Assembly: GCA_938044705.1 (NCBI GenBank) | Contig: CALIOL010000260.1 | Location: 1 to 43,373 of the forward strand | Direction: 5' to 3' | Origin: an uncultured Ilumatobacter sp. | GTDB lineage: Bacteria > Actinomycetota > Acidimicrobiia > Acidimicrobiales > Ilumatobacteraceae | DNA length: 43,373 bases | In this document: positions 6,914 through 15,228 of the stretch, piece after piece | Position numbering within the stretch: position 1 is the first letter of the stretch | How the letters are laid out: each line of letters begins with the position of its first letter | Notes under the pieces: generated by a model | What the model was told of the DNA's origin: nothing | The model's input: the letters and a program-made list of their open reading frames with translations, nothing else | The model's database searches: none | Position numbers and translations under genes: made by a program

Positions 6914-7885
6914 ATGTCCGTGCCAACGTCGTTCACCGTGCCTGCCCGCGCCGCGATCGCTGGGAACCCATCCGACGGGCACGGTGGCGCCGTCCTGGCC
7001 ACGACCATTTCGTCGCTCGCCGCCACCGTGGTCTGCGAACCGAGCACTCACTTCAGCTTCGACGGATCCACCCACCGCTTCCCGACGATCGCCGAAGTCG
7101 CCGACTGGCTCGACGGCGGGGAGACCGACGGCGACCAGCCGCTCATACACGCCGCGCTGACCGTTCTGTCCCGCCGCTTCAGCGCGGGGCTCAGGCCCTG
7201 CCGATTCTCGTTCTCGACGACGATTCCTCGCTCACTCGGGCTCGCTGGTTCGAGTGCCATCGTCGTGGGGGCGCTCAGATGCGCAATCAGTGTCAACCAT
7301 GGCCAACCGTGGGCACAAGAACTCGCAGCTCAGCCCGAGCTGATCGCATCGCTCGCCCTCGAAGCCGAACGCGATCTCCTCGGCATCGCAGCAGGCCTCC
7401 AGGACCGCGTCGTGCAGACCATTGGCGGGGTAGTCGCCATGGAGTTCGGCGAGGCGCACCGGCGAACGGTGAGCGGGCTGGACATCGGGAGCTACCGGCC
7501 CCTCGGACGACTTCCCGGCGGGCTGTTCGTCGCCTACCGAGATGGAACCGGTGGCGACAGCGGACTCGTACACAGCACCGTCGACACGACCAGCGCCGAG
7601 TTCGCGCTGGCAATGGAGCACGCCGCCGACGCCGCCCGGGCAGCGGTGGACGCCATCGAACACGACGACCTCCCGGGCCTCGGCAACGCAATGGACGTCA
7701 CGTTCGACCAGCGCGAGCGCGTCTATCCGCTCGATCCCGCACACGTCGAGATGATCGAGGCTGCTCGGTCAGTTGGAGCCTCGGCCAACTTCGCCGGTTC
7801 AGGCGGGTCGATCATCGTCCTGGCGAGCGATCGTCGCGCTGCCTCAGCGCTCGCTGACCTCGGCTGCACCATCGTCTCGCTGTAA
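6914..7885 (+). CDS. GHMP family sugar kinase, glucuronokinase-like
   Basis: The 323-residue product has the three GHMP kinase motifs. An N-terminal substrate motif PARAAIAGNPSDGHGG (residues 10-25) resembles plant-type glucuronokinase (ARVGLLGNPSDxYGG) more than mevalonate or galactokinase. The ATP-binding loop is PRSLGLAGSSAIV near 105-117. Motif 3 is ANFAGSGGSIIVLA near 291-304. GHMP kinases phosphorylate small sugars or isoprenoid precursors. D-glucuronic acid as substrate is inferred from motif 1 only; no uronate pathway gene is adjacent. It is divergent from the GNAT gene and converges with a membrane-protein gene. AAGGA at 6898-6902 may serve as a weak ribosome binding site. Confidence 0.75.
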   Translation: MSVPTSFTVPARAAIAGNPSDGHGGAVLATTISSLAATVVCEPSTHFSFDGSTHRFPTIAEVADWLDGGETDGDQPLIHAALTVLSRRFSAGLRPCRFSFSTTIPRSLGLAGSSAIVVGALRCAISVNHGQPWAQELAAQPELIASLALEAERDLLGIAAGLQDRVVQTIGGVVAMEFGEAHRRTVSGLDIGSYRPLGRLPGGLFVAYRDGTGGDSGLVHSTVDTTSAEFALAMEHAADAARAAVDAIEHDDLPGLGNAMDVTFDQRERVYPLDPAHVEMIEAARSVGASANFAGSGGSIIVLASDRRAASALADLGCTIVSL

Positions 7886-7914
7886 CTGCGCCGCTCAGGG
7901 CCGGTCAGCGTCGG

Positions 7915-8769
7915 TCAGGCGTCGACGAGTTCGTCGTCGACACCGCCGCTCGTCGGCTCCCAGCCATCGACACCGGAGCCATCGGCATCCATTCCGGTCT
8001 GGTGGCGTCGCACTCGCGCTGCGCGATGGTCTGGCGTCGGCGTGACCGCGGCGCGGGCCAGCGCAAAGATGCCGCGGAAGCCGATATCCATCAGACGTCG
8101 GAGCAACACCAACCCGACCAACACCGCGCCGACGATGGCGGCCGGAACACCGATGGTGGCCAGCAGCAACGTTCGATCTGCGAAGAACGGTTGGAACAAA
8201 CCGGACTCGACGGACGTGCCATCGAGATTCAAGGTCATGACCGGGTCGTCGATCACCGGGCACTCGACTTCGACGTCTTCCAAGCCGACGACTGCATCCC
8301 CGCCGAACAGCAGCGGTTCGGGTGCGACCTTCGAGCCGAGTACACCGATTCGAGGGTCGACCGCAGCCCCGACCAGATACTGAGCGTCGACATCGAGGTA
8401 TTGCGAGTCTGGCCCGTAGCGAACGTCGATCAGCCCGTCGACCGAGTACGGAGCAGCGTTACCTGCCCGCAGCTGATCGATCCGGTATCGAACGGTGCCC
8501 TTCTCGACGAACTCGTCCTTGCCGACCACGGTTCCGACGAATGCAACGTCGGCCGGTGCGGGAACCGGGCAACCAGCGGGAGCCTGCACCAGCGATCCAG
8601 GATCGCTCACGGTCTCGAGCTCCGGAGCTGGCACGGTCGGCGTCGGCGGGTCCGGCGCGACAGGGGTGGGTGGGTCGGTGTCCACCGGCGCAGCAAACGC
8701 AGAGAAGGAGGGCATGAACGTCACGCCAGCGGCGATCACGAACCCTCTCCACCATCCACGAACCATCAT
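7915..8769 (-). CDS. Secreted, C-terminally membrane-anchored hypothetical protein
   Basis: Not recognised as a named family. From ATG 8769 it has 284 residues: a signal peptide (MMVRGWWRGFVIAAGVTFMP, then FSAFAA), a Pro/Thr-rich linker (residues 28-50), an extracytoplasmic beta-rich domain (about 60-185) with two Cys (in APAGCPVP and EVECPV) and a VAFVGTVVGKDEF...YRIDQL pattern reminiscent of NTR/TIMP-like OB folds, a transmembrane helix near residues 206-227 (LLLATIGVPAAIVGAVLVGL) and a polar, acidic cytoplasmic tail. The frame continues to 8874, but start 8769 fits both the signal peptide and a TAGCCT element 5 nt upstream. Function unknown; the NTR resemblance is weak. Confidence 0.65.
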   Translation of the reverse strand: MMVRGWWRGFVIAAGVTFMPSFSAFAAPVDTDPPTPVAPDPPTPTVPAPELETVSDPGSLVQAPAGCPVPAPADVAFVGTVVGKDEFVEKGTVRYRIDQLRAGNAAPYSVDGLIDVRYGPDSQYLDVDAQYLVGAAVDPRIGVLGSKVAPEPLLFGGDAVVGLEDVEVECPVIDDPVMTLNLDGTSVESGLFQPFFADRTLLLATIGVPAAIVGAVLVGLVLLRRLMDIGFRGIFALARAAVTPTPDHRAARVRRHQTGMDADGSGVDGWEPTSGGVDDELVDA

Positions 8770-8774
8770 CGGCG

Positions 8775-8780
8775 AGGCTA
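8775..8780 (-). promoter_or_regulatory. Putative leaderless -10 (TAGCCT) of the anchored hypothetical gene
   Basis: Minus-strand TAGCCT lies 5 nt before ATG 8769 and 8 nt before a second ATG at 8766. Either could be the first codon of a leaderless mRNA. Confidence 0.4.
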
Positions 8781-8865
8781 ACGAGCCGGAGCGCGCCGTT
8801 GTGGGCATGCCAGCGTGCAACCTGGCCAATCGGCTTCGTTCGGTCCGATCTCGTGGTCGCACTGC

Positions 8866-8871
8866 GATACT
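8866..8871 (+). promoter_or_regulatory. Putative leaderless -10 (GATACT) of the 36-aa microprotein gene
   Basis: GATACT ends 6 nt before GTG 8878, and the spacer CACTTC has no Shine-Dalgarno character. Confidence 0.4.
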
Positions 8872-8877
8872 CACTTC

Positions 8878-8988
8878 GTGGGCTTCAACCCGTACCGAAA
8901 GTTCCGAGCCCAGCCGAGCGACTACGTTTTCGTCTTCGCAGGCGTCCTGGTGGCAGCAGCGCTGGTCGCCTGGGCCTTCTTCGGCTGA
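8878..8988 (+). CDS. 36-residue single-span membrane microprotein
   Basis: From GTG 8878 this short gene encodes MGFNPYRKFRAQPSDYVF, continuing into VFAGVLVAAALVAWAFFG: a basic N-terminus of 15 residues, then one hydrophobic helix (about 17-35) ending at the stop. Similar very short proteins (MGFNP-R...DY-F followed by one helix) are, as far as I recall, found in other actinobacteria. Support comes from the -10-like GATACT 6 nt upstream, the charge layout of an N-in membrane protein, and the fit in an otherwise empty 230-bp gap between divergent and convergent genes. Function unknown; perhaps a regulator or subunit of a membrane complex. Confidence 0.6.
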   Translation: MGFNPYRKFRAQPSDYVFVFAGVLVAAALVAWAFFG

Positions 8989-8998
8989 GACCGAGACA

Positions 8999-9400
8999 TC
9001 AGAACGCCGACTCGATCAGCAGCACCTTCGTCCCCGTGATGGCGACGACGTCGAATCGAATCGCCTGGCGGCGCCGCTGATGAGCGTCCAACCATTCGAG
9101 TGCCAGGAGCCGAATCCGCCGCTGTTTGGCAACCCCGACCGCAGAGGCGGGCGGACCGTATCGATCGCTCCGGCGAGCTTTGACCTCGCTGAACACGACG
9201 AGACCATCACGGGACACCACGAGGTCGAGCTCACCGGTCGCCGTACGCCAGTTCCGATCGAGCACTTCATACCCCAACCGTTGGTAGTGAGACGCCGCGA
9301 GCTGCTCTCCCCACCGCCCCCGAGCAATGTGGGAACGGTCGATGCCGTCCTCGCCGCGCCCAGAGGGCCGATCCGATGAGTTGTTCCTGGTGGCGCGCAT
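8999..9400 (-). CDS. yraN: YraN family (UPF0102) nuclease-fold protein
   Basis: The 133-residue product (ATG 9400) carries the UPF0102 pattern: GRWGEQLAASHYQRLGYEVLD near residues 29-49, then the PD-(D/E)XK-like core GELDLVV (56-62) and FSEVKARR (70-77), followed by RRIRLLALEWL. The family has a restriction-endonuclease fold and is often found beside rnhB or rplS, as here; its cellular substrate is not settled. A 13-residue longer version starting at 9439 is possible, but the family usually begins close to GxxGE. It follows rplS by about 100 bp that contain three hairpins, so it may have its own promoter or depend on read-through. Confidence 0.88.
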   Translation of the reverse strand: MRATRNNSSDRPSGRGEDGIDRSHIARGRWGEQLAASHYQRLGYEVLDRNWRTATGELDLVVSRDGLVVFSEVKARRSDRYGPPASAVGVAKQRRIRLLALEWLDAHQRRRQAIRFDVVAITGTKVLLIESAF

Positions 9401-9430
9401 GACTGCCCTTCGTCGTGAAGTGATGACGAG

Positions 9431-9493
9431 GGCCCGCACACGGGCCGAGTGAGGTGCGGCTCACCGCACCGAAAGCGTCGCCCGAAGCGACGC
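9431..9493 (-). terminator. Three consecutive hairpins 3' of rplS
   Basis: Going downstream from the rplS stop on the minus strand: 9493-9475 (7-bp stem, 5-nt loop), 9470-9453 (7-bp stem, 4-nt loop) and 9446-9431 (6-bp stem, 4-nt loop), all perfect. The first is followed only by TTTC, so this is not a classical U-tract terminator. It may end or protect the trmD-rplS transcript. Confidence 0.5.
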
Positions 9494-9499
9494 TGCGGC

Positions 9500-9847
9500 T
9501 CAGAAGTCGCGCTTCTCGCGGATCTTGGCAGCCTTGCCCTTGCGATCCCGCAAGTAGTACAGCTTGGCCCGACGCACGTCGCCACGCTTGACGAGTTCGA
9601 TCTTCTGAACGGTCGGGGCGTGCAACGGGAACGTGCGCTCGACTCCGACGCCGTAGCTCAGCTTGCGGACCGTGTAGGTCTCCTGCAAGCCGCCGCCCTG
9701 GCGACCGATGACGTCACCCTGGAACACCTGCACACGCTCTTTGCCGCCCTCGACGACGCGGACGTGCACCTTGAGCTCGTCGCCCGCCTGGAAGTCGGGG
9801 ATGTCGTCGCGGAGCGAATCGTTGTCGATGAAGTCGGTGGCTTGCAT
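9500..9847 (-). CDS. rplS: 50S ribosomal protein L19
   Basis: The 115-residue protein from ATG 9847 shows the complete L19 pattern: [19 protein letters not shown] near residues 16-34, [16 protein letters not shown] near 38-53, the signature [18 protein letters not shown] near 60-77, and a basic C-terminus ([20 protein letters not shown]). L19 sits at the 30S-50S interface. Upstream in-frame codons reach 9931 but are not part of the family, so ATG 9847 is preferred. An 80-bp leader separates it from trmD; the order rpsP-khpA-rimM-trmD-rplS is a conserved bacterial operon, so co-transcription is expected. Confidence 0.97.
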   Translation of the reverse strand: MQATDFIDNDSLRDDIPDFQAGDELKVHVRVVEGGKERVQVFQGDVIGRQGGGLQETYTVRKLSYGVGVERTFPLHAPTVQKIELVKRGDVRRAKLYYLRDRKGKAAKIREKRDF

Positions 9848-9927
9848 GGCGTCTACCTGCTGGTGAAGTCGAAATGGGCCCGCAACCGGCGGGTCGCTGG
9901 CATGGCTCTCCTCTCGGGAGAGGCCGC

Positions 9928-10674
9928 TCAATGATACGGGTCCGCGGGGAACTCTTCCAACAGCTTGCGCTCATCGTCGGAGAGAGGTCCGCGCCGCTCG
10001 ATGAGGTCGGGACGCTCACGAAGCGTTCGGTGGAGACGTTGCGCAGTGCGGTACCGCTCGATTCGAGCGTGATCTCCACTCCGCAAGACATCGGGAACCG
10101 TCCACCCGCGATACTCCGCAGGGCGCGTGTACTGGGGCTCTTCGAGGAGTCCGGAGGCTCCGAAGCTCTCCGTGACCGGGCTGGCGGCGTTGCCCATCGC
10201 GCCGTCACGCAACCGCGTCACCGCTTCGATGACGAGGCATGCCGCGACCTCTCCCCCGCTGAGCACCACATCTCCGATACTCATCTCGGCATCCACAAGG
10301 TGCCGAACGACACGGTGGTCAACGCCCTCGTAGCGGCCACAGAGCAGGCTGAAACCGCCGGTCGTGTCCGCCATCGCCGCGAGCTCCTCCGCGGCGGGTT
10401 GATCGAATCGCCGCCCTCCGGGGCTCAGCAGTATCAATGGTCGAGGCGGATCGATTGCTTCGACCGCGTCGAAGATCGGCTCGGGCTTCATCACCATGCC
10501 GGCTCCCCCACCGAAGGGAGCGTCGTCGACCGTGCGGTGGACGTCCGCGGTCTGTTCGCGGATGTCATGGCACCGCAAGTCGAGCAGCCCGCTCGTGCGG
10601 GCCTTGCCGAGCAGGCTCTCAGAACAGAAACCGTCGACCAGACCGGGAAACAGCGAGAAGACGTCGATGCGCAC
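9928..10674 (-). CDS. trmD: tRNA (guanine-37-N1)-methyltransferase
   Basis: The 248-residue SPOUT methyltransferase begins [16 protein letters not shown] and contains the knot region: [20 protein letters not shown] near residues 80-99, [14 protein letters not shown] near 109-122, and [19 protein letters not shown] near 132-150. The C-terminal [22 protein letters not shown] matches the tRNA-binding domain. TrmD methylates G37 of tRNAs with a G36-G37 sequence and so prevents +1 frameshifts. It starts 11 bp after the rimM stop. All key regions are intact. Confidence 0.97.
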   Translation of the reverse strand: MRIDVFSLFPGLVDGFCSESLLGKARTSGLLDLRCHDIREQTADVHRTVDDAPFGGGAGMVMKPEPIFDAVEAIDPPRPLILLSPGGRRFDQPAAEELAAMADTTGGFSLLCGRYEGVDHRVVRHLVDAEMSIGDVVLSGGEVAACLVIEAVTRLRDGAMGNAASPVTESFGASGLLEEPQYTRPAEYRGWTVPDVLRSGDHARIERYRTAQRLHRTLRERPDLIERRGPLSDDERKLLEEFPADPYH

Positions 10675-10685
10675 CGGCGGCTCGA

Positions 10686-11228
10686 TCAGTCGTCGTTCAG
10701 CTCGAACAAGCCATCGGGGACATCGACATGGATCGCGTCGGCCTCGACGGACGTGATGAAATTCGAAGGGACCAGTGCGCCGGAGTCCAACTCGAGGATC
10801 TCTGCAGCTGGGTTCGCGAGGATCGTGACACAGCGTCCTCGCTCGACGCCGTCTTGATCGACGACCTGCTTGGAGATCATCTCGTGGACCCAGATCGCGT
10901 CCGGGTCGTCGATCGGCTCGGCGAAGAGCTCGACATTGATCCAGCGATCAGCCTGGGTTCGATCCTCGAAGGCATCGAAGCGGGCGATGATCCGGCCGTT
11001 GCCGAGCACTCGACTCGACTCCACGGTGATGATCCGGTCCCGCGCATGAAACCGAGCTCCCGGAGCAACTCGTTCGCGACGATCCGTGGTCAGCTGAACG
11101 AAGATGTCGCCCTTCAGACCGTGGGGTCGGCGGAGGTGTCCAATGGACAACCACCCATCGGGCGGCGTCGTGGATGAACTCTTGGGAATGGCTGCCTCAG
11201 TCGAGGAATTCGATGTCGATCTCGACAT
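10686..11228 (-). CDS. rimM: Ribosome maturation factor RimM
   Basis: The 180-residue product has the RimM N-terminal domain (WLSIGHLRRPHGLKGDIFVQ near residues 25-44) and a PRC-barrel-like C-terminal domain (WVHEMISKQVVD, then NPAAEILELDSGALVPSNFI). RimM assists 30S head assembly, and rpsP, coding for its S16 partner in assembly, lies just upstream. The start is uncertain. Between the khpA stop and the conserved domain there is no ATG or GTG in frame, so ATG 11228, overlapping khpA by 32 bp, is the best choice; a TTG just before SIGH is the alternative. The resulting Ser/Thr-rich N-terminal extension is longer than usual. Confidence 0.88.
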   Translation of the reverse strand: MSRSTSNSSTEAAIPKSSSTTPPDGWLSIGHLRRPHGLKGDIFVQLTTDRRERVAPGARFHARDRIITVESSRVLGNGRIIARFDAFEDRTQADRWINVELFAEPIDDPDAIWVHEMISKQVVDQDGVERGRCVTILANPAAEILELDSGALVPSNFITSVEADAIHVDVPDGLFELNDD

Positions 11229-11448
11229 CGTCTTTGCTGGCAGCTGCACGTGTGACGGTGCGGATGCTGGCAGCGGTACGCCCGCGGCGACCGATGACTC
11301 GACCGAGGTCGCCGTCACCGACGCGAACGTTCAGCGCTGCACGCTGGCCAGACTCGTCGACTTCGACCGTCACCTGGTCGGGATCGTCGACGATCGACTT
11401 GACGATGTGCTCGAGAACGGCGACTGCGGTCGGTGCGAAATCGCTCAC
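11197..11448 (-). CDS. khpA: KH-domain RNA-binding protein KhpA
   Basis: From GTG 11448 the product has 83 residues, typical for the YlqC/KhpA family. It opens with a helix (VLEHIVKSIVDDPDQVTVEV), and the KH GXXG loop is visible as LGRVIGRRGRTAASIRT near residues 49-65. KhpA is a small RNA-binding protein, usually partnered with KhpB, that affects cell length and RNA metabolism in Gram-positive bacteria. Its GTG overlaps the rpsP stop (GTGA), showing translational coupling, and the conserved rpsP-khpA-rimM order supports the call. The C-terminus (EIDIEFLD) ends inside the rimM reading frame. Confidence 0.93.
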   Translation of the reverse strand: MSDFAPTAVAVLEHIVKSIVDDPDQVTVEVDESGQRAALNVRVGDGDLGRVIGRRGRTAASIRTVTRAAASKDDVEIDIEFLD

Positions 11449-11717
11449 TTCGAGGCCTTGGAGGCTTCGAACTGCTCCTGGGCGCCGGAGATCTTGATGA
11501 TCTTGGCGACGCGCTCGGTCGGCTGTGCGCCTTCGGAGAGCCACTTGACGATCTTGTCGTTGTCGACGTTGATCAGCGAGGGCTCTTCGCGCGGGTTGTA
11601 CTGGCCCAGAATCTCGATGAAACGGCCGTCGCGAGGCGAACGGGCGTCCGCCGCCACGATGCGGTACTGGGGTTGCTTGGTCTTGCCCACTCGGGTGAGG
11701 CGCAGCTTGACTGCCAT
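11445..11717 (-). CDS. rpsP: 30S ribosomal protein S16
   Basis: The 90-residue product starts MAVKLRLTRVGKTKQPQYRI and continues with the S16 segments VAADARSPRDGRFIEILGQY (residues 21-40) and DKIVKWLSEGAQPTERV near 53-69. Length and motifs are canonical. It leads the rpsP-khpA-rimM-trmD-rplS operon, and unlike many neighbours it has a normal ribosome binding site: AGGAG lies 12 nt upstream of the ATG. A TAACCT hexamer 39 nt before the start probably marks the operon promoter. Confidence 0.97.
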   Translation of the reverse strand: MAVKLRLTRVGKTKQPQYRIVAADARSPRDGRFIEILGQYNPREEPSLINVDNDKIVKWLSEGAQPTERVAKIIKISGAQEQFEASKASK

Positions 11718-11729
11718 CGTTGATCGTCA

Positions 11730-11734
11730 CTCCT
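11730..11734 (-). promoter_or_regulatory. Shine-Dalgarno sequence of rpsP (AGGAG)
   Basis: AGGAG on the minus strand, 12 nt before the rpsP ATG. It contrasts with the many apparently leaderless starts in this window. Confidence 0.6.
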
Positions 11735-11756
11735 GGATCGTCTTGAGAACGTCGCA

Positions 11757-11762
11757 AGGTTA
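11757..11762 (-). promoter_or_regulatory. Possible -10 (TAACCT) of the rpsP operon
   Basis: TAACCT on the minus strand, 39 nt before the rpsP ATG and downstream of the addA stop. This fits a short 5' leader containing the AGGAG site. The -35 is unclear. Confidence 0.4.
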
Positions 11763-11805
11763 GCGCCCACAGATCGGTTCCCCTCCAGGTCCTCGGCGGC
11801 GCACG

Positions 11806-14800
11806 TCACGCTGGGGTTCGAGCACTCACGGCGTCTCGCACTCGTTGTTTGGCGGTCGCGAGGTCTGGCACTCGTCGTTCGACCGCTCCGGAGACAGAAC
11901 AGAAGACAAAGCGACATTCCACGACGTCGAGTCCGGTCGACGCTTCCAATGCCACTGCGTATGCCGCTCCCTGCAGTTCGTAGCTCGCCACCTTGGCATC
12001 GATCGCTGCCGGGGTCGTTGCTTCGTCGGTCTTGTAGTCGACGATCACGAGCCCCTCGGGCGTGGTGACGAGCAGATCGACATAGCCCTCGACCACGACC
12101 TCACCGAGTGGAGCGGCCACGTACAGCTCGCGGTGGCTTCCGTGCTCGACCGCCAGGGCAACCGCATCTGACGCCAAGGCCGAACGGACCAGCGCTTCGA
12201 CCGTGTCGACCGCGTCGTTGATCGCTTCGAGATCACACTGGCGAGCCACGAGCTCACGCACGTTGGCGGGATCCCTGAAATCGACGTGTTCGAGGGTGGC
12301 ATGCACCGCGCGGCCGATCGATGAGCCAGCGCGCCCCTTGCGTCGGGCAATCGGCTGCGAACGATCGGGGAGCCCGTTCTCCGCCTCACCGGTGCGCGTG
12401 TCGTCGTCCACATCGGTGATCGACGCGTCCACCGTTGCTGCGATCGCTGTTGCCGACATCGCCGACGGCGTGTCGTACGGGGCCAACACCTCACGACGCG
12501 TAGCAATCCACTCGGCTCGACGGTCGAAAGCGCTGGCAGGATCGAGAGGCGCCGCCTCCCCCGTCATCGAGGATGATGCTGGGCTTCCCGAAGCGGACAA
12601 CGACGACACGTCGTACGGTCGGCACAGATCCCCACGTTCCGCAGCAAACGCCGCCAGACGAGTGGCGTAGGTGGCGCCCGGGTCACGGCTTGTCTTGTGA
12701 TGCCCCGAGACCACGAGGTGATCGCGAGCGCGTGTCGCTGCGACGTAGAGCAATCGAAGCTTCTCGTGCTGGCCCATCTCCTCTTCGAGGTCAGCACGTG
12801 GCTGGTGCGCTGCGGTGGCGACACCGCCGCGCAGCTTCACCTCCGGCGGGCCGGTCTCGTTCCACAGCACGCTGACCCCTCCCCGGTTCCCCGCGGCCTT
12901 CGTGGTCAACCCGGACAGGATCGTGATCGGGAACTCGAGGCCCTTCGAGCCGTGGACCGTGAGGATTTGCAGTGCCTCCTCGTCGGTCTCCGGCAACATC
13001 GGTTCGTGCACACGTGCCCCGTCGGCGCTCTGCAGTGACGCCCAGGCGAGAAACGATCGCAGGTCACCACCGTTCGATTCTTCGAACGAACGCGCCTGAT
13101 CGAGCAAGAACCGCAACCGGCGCCACACCTCTACTGGACGCAAGTCTCCGTACGCCAGGAGAAACGCTCGCCGATCCCGAATCACGCGGTCCATCAGCTG
13201 TGCAGGGCTGGACCACCAACGTTCATTCCACAGTTCGCGGAGATGGGCCAAAGCAGCGACCACCGGGTGGCCCGCGTCGAAACCTTCGGGTGTGGCCGCT
13301 CGGAGGTCCCAACGGCGGTGCGCACGGTGGTACGTGAAGAGGTCGACATCCGAGCATCCGTACAGCGGAGATCGCAAGGCCGCAATGAGGCTCAGCGTGT
13401 CGTTTGGGTCGTCGACAGCGCGAAGCACATACAACAGGTCGCGCACCTCTTGCGTGTCATACACCAGCGTGCCGGTCGCCAACCGGTACGGCAGGGTCCG
13501 GTGGTCGAGCGCGTCGCGCAGGAACGGCAACGACGTCCGCGTCGGGATGAGAATGGTGATGTCGCTGAGCCGACCGCCACGCCAGTCACCGGTCGCCTCG
13601 TCCTGGACCGGCCATCGATCGGGGTTCGCGACCACATCCGCGACGATGCGTGCGACGTCTTCGGCCTCGGCTTCACGCAGCACACCGGCCTTCACCTTCG
13701 GATCCGGATGCTCACCTCCGAACACCATCGGACGGTGGTCGGCCCCGGATTCGGACTCACGCCACGCGCTCAGCGGCTCGTACTTCGGTTGCGCTCCGGG
13801 GATCTCCTCGTCCATCACCTCGGCGAACACCGCATTGACCCACTCGATGACCGGTCGCACGGTGCGGAAATTCGTTCGAAGCTCGACAGCGCCGTGACCG
13901 ACCCCGAAGGCGTCGCGCGCCGCCAGGAACAACTGGATGTCAGCACGCCGGAACCGGTAGATCGACTGCTTTGGATCACCGACGAAGAACAGACGACCGC
14001 TCGGGACCGGATGATCTTGCCATCGAGTCGGCTGGTCGTCTGCCGGCTCGGCGGCGATCAACGACGCCACTTCGATCTGGATCGGGTCGGTGTCTTGGAA
14101 CTCGTCGAGCAGGATGCGCTGGTACCGCTCGTGCAGAGCACGACGCACTTCCGGCTTACGACGCAGCACCTGGCGAGCCAACACGAGGAGATCGTGGAAC
14201 TCGAGGCCACCGTCAGCCTGTCGCTCACGGGCGGCATCGAGTACCTCGCCCGCAGTGAGACGCATCAGTTGGTCCACGACGGCAATGCCAGCGTCATCGA
14301 AGACCGATGCTGCGGCGGTGTTCACCTCGTCGATCAGATCTTTGATCTCCGCCGTATCGCAGCCCCACGCCCCCTTCTTTCCCCCGACGCCGCGCCCCCA
14401 GATCTTCCTGCCCGAAGACGCTCCCTGCAGTCGCTTTCCGATCGCTCGCAGCTTTTGGTGAGGATTGGTGATGGCCACGAGCGAGCGCATCGACGGCAGG
14501 CACTTCTCGACGATGTGGACACACAGCTTGTCGGCAGGGTCGGTGCAGGTCGGAACCACCGCCTCTAGCCGCTCGACGGCCGCGTCGAGGTCACCGAACT
14601 CGATGGGGCTCAGCGGCACCACGTGTTGCGGATCCAGCTCATCGAGGCGGTCCCAGTTCTGGCTGAAGTTCGCTGCAACCTCTTTGAACGACGCCTGACC
14701 ATTCCACCTCGGTTGAAGTGGGATCTCCATGAGCGCAGCCCGGTAGAGCAGCTCCTCACAGTCGGCACGTTCATGGAGGCGATCGACGAACCGCTCCCAG

Positions 14801-15228
14801 CGACGTTCGTTCGCCAGTTGCGACGACACCTCGTCGAGCACCGTGACCCGAGGCGGGAGGTTCGCTGCGACCGAGAACTCGCTCAGAATCCGGCTCGCGA
14901 ACCCATGGACCGTGGAGATCGCTGCCATGTCGGCATCGGAGACGGCCTCACGACACAGCGCTCGAGTGTCCTCCGCTGTCTCTGTGTCTGCGATGCGCCG
15001 CTCGAACGCAACTCTAATGCGAGACTGCAATTCGGTCGCAGCGGCTTCGGTGAACGTGATCGCTGCGATATCGGACAGCGGCACCCTCCGCTCCAGGACG
15101 GTGTTCACGATTCGCCCGACCAATTGCGTGGTCTTGCCGGTGCCGGCTCCGGCCTCGACGAAGAGCGTCTCCCCCAGGCCGGTCTCCGAGATGAGCTCCC
15201 GTGCAGCCTGATCGACCGGCTCCCTCAT
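11806..15228 (-). CDS. AddA-like UvrD-family helicase/nuclease
   Basis: This 1140-residue protein has all SF1A helicase motifs: Walker A EAGAGTGKTT (25-34), a Q-motif-type N-terminus, Walker B LLDEFQDTDPIQIEV, motif III FFVGDPKQSIYRFRRAD, motif IV RTNFRT, motif V ILTVHGSKGLEFPI and motif VI RLLYVAATRARDHLV. A C-terminal PD-(D/E)XK nuclease domain follows (GRAVHATLEH, then VEGYVDLLV and LVIVDYKTDEA). This is the AddA/RecB architecture. With the adjacent gene it should process DNA double-strand ends for RecA loading. Its ATG overlaps the upstream stop (ATGA), so a 1:1 complex is likely. AdnB is an alternative name, but the partner looks like AddB. Confidence 0.88.
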   Translation of the reverse strand: MREPVDQAARELISETGLGETLFVEAGAGTGKTTQLVGRIVNTVLERRVPLSDIAAITFTEAAATELQSRIRVAFERRIADTETAEDTRALCREAVSDADMAAISTVHGFASRILSEFSVAANLPPRVTVLDEVSSQLANERRWERFVDRLHERADCEELLYRAALMEIPLQPRWNGQASFKEVAANFSQNWDRLDELDPQHVVPLSPIEFGDLDAAVERLEAVVPTCTDPADKLCVHIVEKCLPSMRSLVAITNPHQKLRAIGKRLQGASSGRKIWGRGVGGKKGAWGCDTAEIKDLIDEVNTAAASVFDDAGIAVVDQLMRLTAGEVLDAARERQADGGLEFHDLLVLARQVLRRKPEVRRALHERYQRILLDEFQDTDPIQIEVASLIAAEPADDQPTRWQDHPVPSGRLFFVGDPKQSIYRFRRADIQLFLAARDAFGVGHGAVELRTNFRTVRPVIEWVNAVFAEVMDEEIPGAQPKYEPLSAWRESESGADHRPMVFGGEHPDPKVKAGVLREAEAEDVARIVADVVANPDRWPVQDEATGDWRGGRLSDITILIPTRTSLPFLRDALDHRTLPYRLATGTLVYDTQEVRDLLYVLRAVDDPNDTLSLIAALRSPLYGCSDVDLFTYHRAHRRWDLRAATPEGFDAGHPVVAALAHLRELWNERWWSSPAQLMDRVIRDRRAFLLAYGDLRPVEVWRRLRFLLDQARSFEESNGGDLRSFLAWASLQSADGARVHEPMLPETDEEALQILTVHGSKGLEFPITILSGLTTKAAGNRGGVSVLWNETGPPEVKLRGGVATAAHQPRADLEEEMGQHEKLRLLYVAATRARDHLVVSGHHKTSRDPGATYATRLAAFAAERGDLCRPYDVSSLSASGSPASSSMTGEAAPLDPASAFDRRAEWIATRREVLAPYDTPSAMSATAIAATVDASITDVDDDTRTGEAENGLPDRSQPIARRKGRAGSSIGRAVHATLEHVDFRDPANVRELVARQCDLEAINDAVDTVEALVRSALASDAVALAVEHGSHRELYVAAPLGEVVVEGYVDLLVTTPEGLVIVDYKTDEATTPAAIDAKVASYELQGAAYAVALEASTGLDVVECRFVFCSVSGAVERRVPDLATAKQRVRDAVSARTPA

